Origin: Glandiceps talaboti
Lineage: Eukaryota; Hemichordata; Enteropneusta; Spengelidae
Reading direction: 5' to 3'
NCBI RefSeq assembly: GCF_964340395.1
Contig: NC_135569.1
Span: 2,754,400 to 2,818,399, forward strand
Length of the DNA stretch: 64,000 nt
Shown here: one piece after another, positions 1-24,672 of the stretch
Numbering within the stretch: the first letter of the stretch is position 1
How the letters are laid out: the number at the start of each line of letters is the position of its first letter
Notes under the pieces: generated by a model
Seen by the model: the letters and a program-made list of their open reading frames with translations, nothing else
The model's database searches: none
What the model was told of the DNA's origin: nothing
Program-made: the position numbers and the translations under genes

Positions 1-7
1 AACTTAC

Positions 8-13669
<13,662 letters not shown>

Positions 13670-14690
13670 TTTTCATCTGTAGACAAACAAAAGAAAATCA
13701 GAAAATTAAGTTTTTACAACCATTCATGTAATAATAACACTATTATATATACTTCAAACTACATAAGGTGTAGAATGCTTTAAGTACATTTCCAAATCTT
13801 ATCAAATTAAAATATCTAGTCGGCCCACAATTTTCAGTGCAAGTGTAGATATGTTGTTGACACCTTGTAAAGTAGGCATGATACTAGCGACTTATTTCTA
13901 AAACAGTTACACTAAAATCTCAAATTTAGCAACAATTACATTGACTAATTAATATATAAACCATTATTTTTTCCTGTCTGAATTTTTAGTTTAGAACTGG
14001 TTCCCAATAATGAGACCTGTATGGTGTATTGCAATCATGTAAACAGTGTGTTACAAAAGCCATGCGTGGGATTATACATTTCTCTTTCCTCTGATTGGTA
14101 TCAGTAATATTGATCATTGATAGAATTTTCCAGTTTTAAAATATTAATAGCTAGTATGGAAGTCATACTGTTCTAGTTTAATAACAACTACTGGGTATAT
14201 GTTGTAGATGAGAAATGACTTGAAATGGCTTCACTTGCAGACCTTAATCATACAGCAATACAGGAGAGAGTGCTATGTGAAACCATACATGTACATTCAC
14301 TAGTCTGGGGACCATACTCCAGTTCAAAGATCTTGTGACAGTGTACAGGAAAAACTGTTTCGCCACCATGCATAGTTTATACTTTGAATAGTACACGTAC
14401 ATCTAGACCTTAGTAGGCTAAGAGGCAAGCCATGGCTTTGAATCACTTCTACGGTGAAGATAGATGGATATATCTTCTAGACTAGACTGTTACACTGTTA
14501 GAAATATGATTATGAATTGAAAACAACACCAACATGTACATACACATTTTATTTTTCAAATTTAATTCAGTCATAATTTCTATGGCGTTATGATAATAAA
14601 CAGCAATAAATGGAGTCACCCTACGCTAGACTATATATAACATATCCCTGTGAAGGAACCAACAAAACTTAGACATACTAAGACAACCAT

Positions 14691-15200
14691 GGATTGTTTG
14701 TAAAAGCATAGACCCTACATGTACATGTGTAGGGTCTATGGTAAAAGATAGTGACCTAGTACCACCAGTTACCACGGATTGTTTGTAAAAGCATAGACCC
14801 TACATGTACATGTGTAGGGTCTATGGTAAAAGATAGTGCCCTAGTACCACCAGTTACCATGGATTGTTTGTAGAAGCATAGCCCCTACATGTACATGTGT
14901 AGGGTCTATGGTAAAAGATAGTGCCCTAGTACCACCAGTTACCACGGATTGTTTGTAAAAGCATAGACCCTACATGTACATGTGTAGGGTCTATGGTAAA
15001 AGATAGTGCCCTAGTACCACCAGTTACCATGGATTGTTTGTAGAAGCATAGACCCTACATGTACATGTGTAGGGTCTATGGTAAAAGATAGTGCCCTAGT
15101 ACCACCAGTTACCATGGATTGTTTGTAGAAGCATAGCCCCTACATGTACATGTTTAGGGTCTATGGTAAAAGATAGCAGCCTAGTACCACCAGTTACCAT
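14691..15200. repeat. 85-bp tandem repeat, about 6 units, each with a hairpin
   Basis: The period is 85 bp (GGATTGTTTG recurs at 14691, 14776, 14861 and onward). Each unit holds the arms CATAGACCCTACA and TGTAGGGTCTATG around TGTACATG, a near-perfect 34-base inverted repeat. A last partial unit lies near 15195-15240. Confidence 0.95.
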
Positions 15201-15649
15201 GGATTGTTTAAAAGATAGTGGGCCCAGTACCACCAGTTACCATCACAATAACCAGCAGGAATTCTATACTTGTATCAAAACAGGAAATGTTTTCTGACAT
15301 GAAACAATAACCAATGATGTCAGCATAGCTAATCTGGTGGACTTATTCAATTGAAATAAATAAACAAACAAACAATTGTTTAATCAAGCCATTCTTGATA
15401 CATTACACACACATGTAATTACATGCCTAAATAACCCAGTGTATTCATACAGTCTTTTCAACAACAGGCTACTAGCTTGGCTTAGCTGGCGAGTTTTTAT
15501 TGTTTTAGATAAAGACACACAAAATACTACTTTACTCAGCATGTAATTAGCATATTGTGGTCTCCCCCCCCCCACCACACACCCCTACCATGTGTCACAC
15601 AGATAACCATCCTTATGTGATAACATCTATACTGGGATAGGGTCAATAT

Positions 15650-15970
15650 CATACCAGTCATAGTTCCCTTTTAGATAACATTTTTAAGAACTACAGCATG
15701 TATAAATTTAGTCATACGTAACATTTTTAAAAATGACAGCTTTATACTACACATACACATAAATCCATAAGAACTATAGCTTACACTAATACATTTAAAT
15801 CTGCAAGTAACATATTTAAGAACTTAAGCTTTACACTAGTATGTATAATTCATACAGAACATTGTTAAGAATGACAGCCTTGTACAACATATGGTACACA
15901 TACACATAAATCCATAAGACATATTTCTAAGAACTAAAGCTTTACACTAGTACGTATAAATCCATATTTA
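15650..15970. repeat. Degenerate tandem repeat
   Basis: Recurring AACATTTTTAAGAAC and ACACATAAATCCATAAGA blocks with AGCTTTACACTAGTA. Units are diverged and of uneven length. Confidence 0.6.
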
Positions 15971-16339
15971 TAATACACTATAACAGTTGTTTTTAATTTG
16001 ATTTCAATCACTCAACCAATCAGCTGTATTGATTTCAATCACTCAACCAATCAGCTGTATTGGTCAAATTCAAAGCTACAGTGTTACATAACATTTGTAC
16101 ATGTATACAACAGTTATACTCTACCAGCACATTACGTGCATATACCATGACCCTCTAATAACATTGCAGGGTTTCTGATGGTAAAATCTACCGAGTTTCA
16201 TTGATATCTGAACAGACTACCATATTGAAATTACATACAATACATTTAAATCTGCAAGTAATGTAATGACTTGTAATGGGTATGTGTGGAAACCTATGCT
16301 AGTTTAAAGGCCAATGTTTCAATCCCAGGTCTTATACTC

Positions 16340-16570
16340 ATACATACATACATACATACATAATAATAATAATGTAATAATAATAATGGGTTCTTATATA
16401 GCACTTTCCCACGCCGTGTTCAAAGCACTTTACAATTATTACCCTTGGCTCGGATCAGAATGGCACAACAGCCCTTTAGTCTTCCTCAACTCCCCAGGGA
16501 GCATACAATCCATTGCAGCCATTTAAGCGCATAGGATTAAAGCCTTCACATTGTAACCTACATCCTACCA
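16340..16570. mobile_element. Dispersed repeat of the 'TATATAGCACTTT...CAAAGCACTTTACA' type
   Basis: A (AAT)n tract followed by TTCTTATATAGCACTTT, CAAAGCACTTTACAATTA and CAGCCATTTAAGCGCA, a consensus I recognise as a short interspersed repeat common in marine animal genomes. Microsatellites flank both ends. The class is uncertain. Confidence 0.6.
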
Positions 16571-16576
16571 GGTCCC

Positions 16577-16577
<1 letters not shown>

Positions 16578-16618
<41 letters not shown>

Positions 16619-16700
16619 TACATACATACATACATACATACATACATACATACACACATACATACATACATACATACACACACACATACATACACACTTA
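16578..16700. repeat. (CA)n(CATA)n microsatellite
   Basis: CA repeats pass into CATA repeats directly after the interspersed repeat. Confidence 0.95.
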
Positions 16701-18929
16701 GGACATTGTTAACTCATAGCTAGTCACAAGAAGCATATCAACCCTAATATTTTACATGGTGAAATTGTGACAAACTAAAATAATATAATTATATAAATTT
16801 CAGTGTTTGTTTCATACATGTATCTTCCCTACTTGAAACCAACCTGTGGTTAATGTTTTGATCTTATTAATATATATAATCAATCAATGATTGAATGAAT
16901 GAATGAATAATTAACAGATTGCCGAAATAAAACTTAATTAATAGCTTTAATAGCCCCTTCCCAACACCCCCCCCCTCCCAACACACCCCCACATAACTTT
17001 ACAATGCCATACTTCTCCCACATAATAAAACCCACTAACAAATTTCAAGGCCCAATTTGTATTTGGATTAAAATCTAGGTGTGGAAAACAGTTATCTGAC
17101 AAAACTATGGGAAAAGTTGGTCCAGATCAAAAGAATAATCCCATGTAATACGTAAAACTCCACTGATAAGATAATACTGCTCAAAAACTCAGGATTGAAA
17201 CATGGGCCTTTAACTCTACTGACATCTATGTACACAGACTTTAAATCTGCAAAGACATACACACAAACAAATCATGATAACATATCATTTCATACATGAG
17301 AACACAATAAATGTGTTGTTCAATGAAAAGATGATGGCCTTGAAATATTGCCCCTATAGTCTACCAGCATGTTAACATACAACTGAACTATTTTTACAAG
17401 TCTTTCATACACACACCTACAACGTACACGTACATTATGCATGGATTTTTACTACGTTAGGTCCACATTTCAGATTTCAGGGTTATTGCGTTACCGGAAC
17501 CTATATGTAGAACAGTGGACGTAAACTATACATGAATGTACCAGTGATTACTTGCACGAGTTCACACACGCATACATGCATTTTCACTGCAGCGTAGTAC
17601 TGAAAAACATTATTGCATAATGTATGCAAATGATATTCAAATTTCTTTACGGTGTCATCCACAGAAAACGTTAAGATTTCATTCAATATTTTGGTATCAA
17701 ATTACCATATACAGAATTAATGTTACCTTAAATTCTAACACTAAATATAATTAGAGAGATTATTTATAAATATTATTATATTTGTCACATGCATTTTACG
17801 ATATAATGTTTTTCTACTATCATTTCATACTTTCATTCATTTGAAGGAAATAATACAATACACAGTACACTGTACAGTAGCGAGTCTTGCCAACATGACA
17901 AAGTAGGGTGGGTGCATTGACTGTGTGTGCACTGAGTGTATAATTTAACAGTATGAACTCTGTACCATGCAACATGTTGTCCTACTAATACAGATACATA
18001 ATCGATTTCTCTACATCACTCATTCTACATGTATTAACTTGTCAGTCACATAGCACACATCCAAACAAATTTCATATCAAAATGTTGCACTCGTTTCCTA
18101 TTTACTTTTCCAAAGTAACTACTGTACTGTCCTGATTCTTGGAACATGAACAATAAATTCTCCAATTTGACAGCATTTTAGAATCAACACAATATTTTCA
18201 GACATGAGTTGCAGTTCTCTTGCTAGTACCATAAATATAATACTAATAATGCCATTAACCAAATACACACCAAATAATAAATTTAATATATTTAGAAACT
18301 AGACAGTTGTGCAATTGATGAAATGGAGCTGAATTTTGTGAAGAAACATGACATTTATTATTTACCAGACTGTCAATTTAGGAATTCCATTTCCTATCAT
18401 CAAAACCCCAGCTGTGTCACTCTAGTTCACTCTAGTTTGTTTCATGTGTCTCCATATAACAGCTAGCCCATTGTAGTACACCCCATGACTATGCTGATAA
18501 CAAATCCCTGAAAATCTGGGATTGACTTCAAATTTTTTTTTTATTCCTTAGTACAATGTATGAGTACAAATTTTCATTAGATTCATTTGTTGTGTCTTGA
18601 TGGGTCTTATGACCAATGAAATAAACAATGTTTTGGAAAGCAATACATATATTACCTTCATTAAGTATTCAGAGAGTGGAAAAAAAATAGTAAAAACTTT
18701 CTATATCCCTAAATAAGGTAATTAATGTATGATTCATCATTAGGTATTGGATAATTTAGGAGATTTGTGGGGTGATAATATGATACAGGATACCTTATAA
18801 TGTTTTTTTTAGTCTGTGGGTAGAAGTTGCTCCCTGCGATTTTCTTTTCATACAACTTGAATACACACTTATAGACACGATTGTACATTTCTACAGAAAT
18901 CCATTCAGATTTGATAGGGCTAATGTTGT

Positions 18930-19095
18930 ACACGCCTAATCACATCGCTGTGGAACTGTCAACGCTTTCCCAATCACTCCACAGACTATCCTGAAGTCAC
19001 CCCGGTTCGGCAAACATGACAGCACCAACGGGCTTCCCTCGGCATACCAAACACAGTATCCAGAACCTGGATATCGGATTATGGACGCCATTGAA
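18930..19095 (+). other. Unassigned GC-richer block, possible exon
   Basis: About 165 bp clearly richer in GC than its surroundings, with CpGs, ending on the plus strand in a plausible donor (GAAAG then GTAATT at about 19097). One plus frame stays open for about 46 codons (ending GYRIMDAIE), a second plus frame opens with an ATG at about 19017, and the minus strand is open for about 43 codons. I recognise no protein or RNA family. It could be a first exon of an unseen gene, a non-coding exon or an old retroposed fragment. Confidence 0.3.
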
Positions 19096-19999
19096 AGGTA
19101 ATTTACAGAAATATATCCTTGACCTTGAACTGCCCAATATGGTAAAATATACTTGATTTACATCACAAAATAAATGTAAACTGTATTAAGCACCCATTTT
19201 ATAAACATTAAAATCCTTTTATGGGCATCAAGGTTGATACTTTATTTTCAGTGTGTAGTCATATACATACACTAAATAGAAAGATAAACATCCTAAGAGG
19301 GTGAAAAAATAATTTTACTCACAATTTGTAATGTTCTTACAAACAGGATTAAGTTTCTTCAGTTTTAATATGGTTAACAAAATGTATGCTTTACCATAAA
19401 TGTAAAGTATGTTCATATAGTACATAAACAGCTTGTGTATTTATATCAGCATGTATGATTTACAGTATATATACATTTAAAATTTTAACAGCCTGCTATT
19501 TTCTAACTGCTGACGATTAACAAAATATTAGAGACAAAAGAAAAAGCTGAATCACATGACACTAAATGTGATTCAAATGGTTTGCTCTTAAACTGGTATA
19601 ATACAGAGTCTGAGAACAGACAAGTCTGAAACCTGGCTAAAAATAGTGGCAACAATATCACCACAGAAATAAAAGTTGGCACAATGCCAAATTATGTTGT
19701 TTACAACATGTCTACTCAGAGAGTCTGTTATAATCCAGTATTCTATATTAATAACTTCAAAATTGATTCAAAAATTTACAAAAAAATCAATTCAATACTT
19801 GACAAATAGTCTACAAACAAATATACAGACACTTTGTACTTTGTTTTGATTAAATTTATCATGTATTGCTGACAGATGAACAGCGTCATTCTGTGGATTA
19901 GGTACAAGCTTAGAAAACTGCAATTTCTGCCAATGGTCTGTACATATTTATAGATATCAAAGCTGTTTATGTACATATTGTGACCTCACTTATTGCACA

Positions 20000-20345
20000 T
20001 ATATACAATACCATCACAGTACTGATAAATATTTAGTCACACCACTGTAGTTCATTTATTGCATATATATATATATATATATACACACAATACTGTGACA
20101 GTACTGATAAATATTTAGTCACACCACTGTAGCTCATTTATTTCATAGATATACACAATACTGTGACAGTACTGATTAACAATATTTTGTAACATTGACC
20201 ACTGTAGCATATTTGTTGCATACATTTTTTGTATATATAGACAATACTGTGACAGTACTGATAACAAATATTTTGTAGCATCACTGTAGCATATTAATTG
20301 CATATATATATAGACAATACTGTGACAGTACTGATAACATCACTA
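20000..20345. repeat. Degenerate ~80-bp tandem repeat with TA-rich spacers
   Basis: Four to five units, each with the palindrome TACTGTGACAGTA (or a close variant), CACTGTAGC and a TATATA spacer. Confidence 0.85.
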
Positions 20346-20499
20346 TACATTTGAAGCACATTTATTGCAGACTGAGTCTATACTATATATACTAAGCAAC
20401 AGTGTCTTAGCACATTCTCTAAACAACAAATTGGGATGTAACTGTACATTTGTGATTTGTTTGCTAGAGATATGGCCATATAAAACAAGTCATTTGTAC

Positions 20500-22000
20500 A
20501 CAATTTCTCAATCAAGTACTAATATAACTCGTACAAAGTTTGGAGTCAGGATGTTCTATTTCCGCACACTACATTCATACGAATGGGTGGAACCTTCAAA
20601 CTGGGAGGTCGTAGTTCATATGTGTCTCTCCAGTCTTATCGCAAAGTACAGTGGCACTTAAAATTTTATGCAAAAACAACGTTTGAAATATATCGAAATA
20701 TACGAGAATGTTGGGGTTCAAGTCCAATGTTCGCTACATTAATACCATGAAATCGTGATACCCAAATACTCGCTGCTCTTGTCGCCATGACCTTTGGTGT
20801 GGTAATCACGAACTCAAAGTAGTTCGTGTTATAGCTTATATACACCGGGAAATAAATGGGGTAAAATTATGAACCTATATCGACCAAGGAATTTCAAAAC
20901 AGACAATCAAGAAATCGAGATCGTGGTTAGACGGATTAGACAAAGCACAATAGAAAAATATCGTGGCCGAATGTGACGTATGGCCTTCTACAAGGTCACA
21001 ATCTCTGTGTTGTTTCGACGGAACAGTCAAATTTTGTACCGACGGATAAGCGTAACGTAACCAACGATTATGGACTAATGCGACTGACAGTTAAAACGCT
21101 GTCACATACGCAAGTGCACGGAAACTTACACCAGCAATGGATAAAACGTACTTGAAGGTACACGAAGAAATTTATGACACAGTGGGTAGCCTCGTGGCAA
21201 ACCGGCATCCACAATCAAAACACTATCAGTTGAGATCATAGCCCAACTCTATCAAACAACCAATGTTCTGTCCCAGAGTACCCGTGAAAATTTTTGTGAA
21301 TGACTCGAGGCAGGAAGTGTGCGAAAACTATTCGATGGTCACAAATAAACAATGAAAGGGATCATATAAAGATCAATACATACCTATAGATTTCTGATAA
21401 CCAGTCGGCTAAATATTGAGTTTATATCAAACAATTTTACGCATATTCTGTACCAATGTGGATGCGGAAATGAGTCGAGGTGTACGACCCACACTTTTGC
21501 CTAACAACACACCAGACAATAGGCGTAAACCTACGCGCCAGGGCTGGTAAACAAGCAAGTTCTGAGTTCAAAATAATATTACACGCAATAGCGACACAAA
21601 TACAATACCATACATAATTTTTCACATTACATTATTAATAACTTATGTCATAATCCAAAATTACGTTATTATTTTGAAAAATCGGATTGTAAACAACTCC
21701 GCGGACGAATATCTCATTCAAGTATATCAAGTGCGATAGAGGGAAAAGGTGAAATGACGTCACGACATATTAGCCGGTTTTATTTTCAAAGTTCAGGTAA
21801 CTTTATGAACAGATAACATGCATCGACGTGACGGATATCTCCGAGATATGTTCAACTCATTTCCAGTTATCGTTAACAGCTGTTTAAGAAATACACACTT
21901 ACACGTAAAATACCGTTTTTGTATTTTGCTCTGATGTTTTGGTAGTGGTGATTTTGTTAAGGCCATTATTTACAAAAACAAACGATCACTCAACTGGGAT
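20500..22000 (-). promoter_or_regulatory. CpG-richer tract, candidate upstream region of PI3K
   Basis: CG dinucleotides are much denser here than in the AT-rich flanks, without microsatellites. A good minus-strand donor (ATAG then GTATGT) lies at about 21380. This fits an upstream exon and promoter for the minus-strand PI3K gene about 8 kb away, but no transcript evidence is available here. Confidence 0.3.
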
Positions 22001-22727
22001 TTTGGTGGCAGTAGCAAAGTTTCCGCCCTACTACTACACTCTCCTATTCTGGATTGGGGTATTTATATTTGATTGTAAATATAACAATTTCATCATGACT
22101 TCCTTCTTGAGAAAATCAATGTGAAACAACATATGTCAAGTGCTTGTTTGTAACTCAATACATTGCAAAAGATTAATAAATGTGTAAAAATCTTTGTATA
22201 TGTTAGACCAAATAAAAAATAGCGTATTTCCGATAATAAGGCCAAATAAAAAATTGTTTGGTTCCGGATACCCGACCCCACCTTGTATTTCACGCCGATG
22301 CCAAACTTTTTTTTACATAGTCGAGAAAAAAATTAAGAAAATCGCGAAAATTGTGAAGTCTCGCAATAAATCATGAGTGGATACGGAAACTGACATCAAC
22401 TGAAAAAGACAATATAAAACTGTTTGTACATCTGATGAGAAGAAACCAATAACACAGATACCATATGGAAAACAACGGAAAACATAACTACCTGAACTAG
22501 ACACTCACATATGAAGAAAAAAAAAAATTCTTTTTAAAAATCTACCTACCCTACCTATTCTAAAATGGAATGTAATCGGAACCACACATTTTTTTTACGC
22601 CTAACCTACCCGACCCTTAACATTTTTGCATCCAAAAAGGTAGTCTAGTTCCAAACTGGTACAGTATTTCGTATTAGAAACTTCGTTACTTTACTTTACC
22701 GTGTACACCATTGTGCGGGGTCACTTA

Positions 22728-22834
22728 TGGTCGTAAACCACAGCCTCTTTTACGGCACCGTCCAAGATGCACCGCCAGAAGTTTATTTCGCAGGCTGTCG
22801 CGAAAGAAATAACAGCTCTGGTTTGCGAGAATGT
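22728..22834 (+). mobile_element. 107-bp short TIR element (MITE) with 9-bp target duplication
   Basis: Flanked by identical GGTCACTTA at 22719-22727 and 22835-22843. The imperfect terminal inverted repeats are TCGTAAACCACAG and CTCTGGTTTGCGA. Diverged copies lie at 1985-2100 and 11815-11935. The target size points to a hAT-like or related transposon source, but no transposase is present. Confidence 0.75.
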
Positions 22835-23696
22835 GGTCACTTAAAAAAATCGTATTCCATGAGAGAAACCAGATCTTTTTTGACTGTAACAACACAGTCT
22901 GCATTTATGTGTTCGTCATAAATGATACAAACATAAGTCTATCAGTTCAGAAAGTATTTAAAAATGTCATTATAAAAATATGGAATAAAAAAAATTCCGG
23001 TGGTTTGAAATTTATACATAAATATACAAGCACTTTCTTGTCTGTGATACAAGGTACGCCGTACTAGAAGAAAGAATGAACCAAAAATATTCAACAGCTA
23101 TGTATACATATGCCCACAGATCTAGACCTGGATTTCTACACGTTATACGTCATATCCAAATCACCCAATCGAAAATGTGCTCATTTATGATACATCTCAA
23201 CACGAGTTACTATATCATGTATTTATTGGTATTGTATGTGTAAATTTGTTACAGTATTCCATAACGGCGTGTAATATTGCATAGATTGTTGTTTTCCTGG
23301 TCTACAGACTAAATATAACAACCCTTTGACTATATATTCCTACCTGTAAGGTAAAAACTGTATAGAGATTGATACGTTTGTAGCAGCAGAATTCGTACGA
23401 TATTTTCATAAGAAAACGACAATCCAGGGCGGCAATCTAAGCAATAATACGTGCCCCGATGCTGTATTCTACACGGCACTAAAAATCCCACCTGAGGACT
23501 GAGGTAGGATTCAGGATAGTTTGAAGCCCGTGTAGACGCAAACGCGTCCTACTGAACCTGTCCTGACTTAGGACACCTTTGAGAGGTTTCCTGAAACCCT
23601 CCTGACTTCGTCCTATGTACTGTCAAGACGGAAGGCGCGACATCTCCGCTGTAACCTTCCTACGTGTAGACACAAATCTATCCTACCTCAGGTAGG

Positions 23697-23915
23697 ACGA
23701 CCTACGTGTAGATGGGGCTAGTGCTGATGAATTTAAAAACAAAAGATATTCTGACGCTTTAAAGTTTGCCAAAGAAGGCGCTCGACTGTGTCGTGTTGAA
23801 TACCAACACTCGACCAGGCTCCAACCATCAGCTTCATCAGGCCGGAGTTCCCGGAGAGTACATGCTAGCATTTCCAGACCTAACCCCGACCAATTTGTGA
23901 GCAATAACGGAAGAT
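23697..23915 (+). other. Unassigned open frame of about 72 codons
   Basis: Plus-strand frame open from just after a TAG at about 23694 to TGA at 23913-23915, with balanced codon use and peptides such as YSDALKFAKEGARL that look helical. It has no in-frame ATG near its start and no clear splice sites. It may be an orphan exon fragment or chance. The DNA just upstream (23465-23715) is a GC-richer repeat-like block with several copies of TCCTAC/GTAGGA. Confidence 0.25.
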
Positions 23916-23951
23916 GAATAACGGGGACAATGAAAAGAGATGATGAATTAC

Positions 23952-24032
23952 GTTCGTTACCATGGTTACAGGACTAGCTCGTACAAAGCAGCAAAGTTTG
24001 TACTAGCTAGTCCTGTAACCATGGTAACGAAC
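23952..24032. repeat. Long hairpin: 36-bp arms, 9-nt loop
   Basis: The arms are inverted copies with 35 of 36 positions matching; they contain CCATGGTTACAGGACTAGCT and its complement. It lies about 190 bp upstream of lactamase-like copy 1. Only a diverged single arm remains upstream of copy 2 (about 30783-30803). Confidence 0.95.
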
Positions 24033-24221
24033 CATTGCGTACACAGACATGTTGACACAATGAAGTGGTCAATGCATTTAGATATGTGGTCAAATATGAG
24101 TCAGCGTATTGCTATCTCATTACACTGACTAAATCATATCTAGATGTCTTATCTGACCTCACATTCCAGGTAAGACAACCTTTAACCTTTCCTGTGTACC
24201 TATGCCAAGTGAACAGTCAAG

Positions 24222-24639
24222 ATGTCTTTTCTACGAAGCGCCGCTTTAGTTGCGATCACTGCAATAGTAGTCACTTTTTTACCAGTTTTATTTCGTAAAC
24301 AGTTACCAGTGCATGTAGATGGTACTGTAGAACCAGGATTTGAGGAAGTTGCACGCGTGTTCAGGTATGTATGTGTACAACTACAACTTACTAGTGGCAC
24401 AGACATCTAATTGTCTATGCTAGTGCACATTTATCATTGTCTCGTGAGCGTGAGTCATATACATTATATAATAGATATATGAGACACTTGACACAGTGTG
24501 TCTCATTTCTTTGAAAAGGTTTTAGCAGGTGTATTGTAATTAAATATCATATATTCATGAATACGTGTATAAAATTAAGGTAAATCCAATGACATTTTTC
24601 AGTACAGCACTTGAACTGTGGGCATGGTATAATCATAAA

Positions 24640-24672
<33 letters not shown>

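Larger units (their letters stand above)
13670..24221. other. Intergenic/upstream region between PI3K and the lactamase-like genes
   Basis: No recognised gene. It probably contains the non-coding 5' exon(s) and promoter of the minus-strand PI3K gene, since an acceptor precedes its ATG at about 13678. The rest is tandem repeats (14691-15200, 15650-15970, 20000-20345), a dispersed repeat (16350-16570), a GC-richer block (18930-19095), a CpG-richer tract (20500-22000), short inverted-repeat elements and one short unassigned open frame (23697-23915). Confidence 0.6.

Noticed and set aside
20705-20735. tRNA B-box-like GGTTCAAGTCC
   Set aside because: No A box at a suitable distance and no cloverleaf can be drawn around it.
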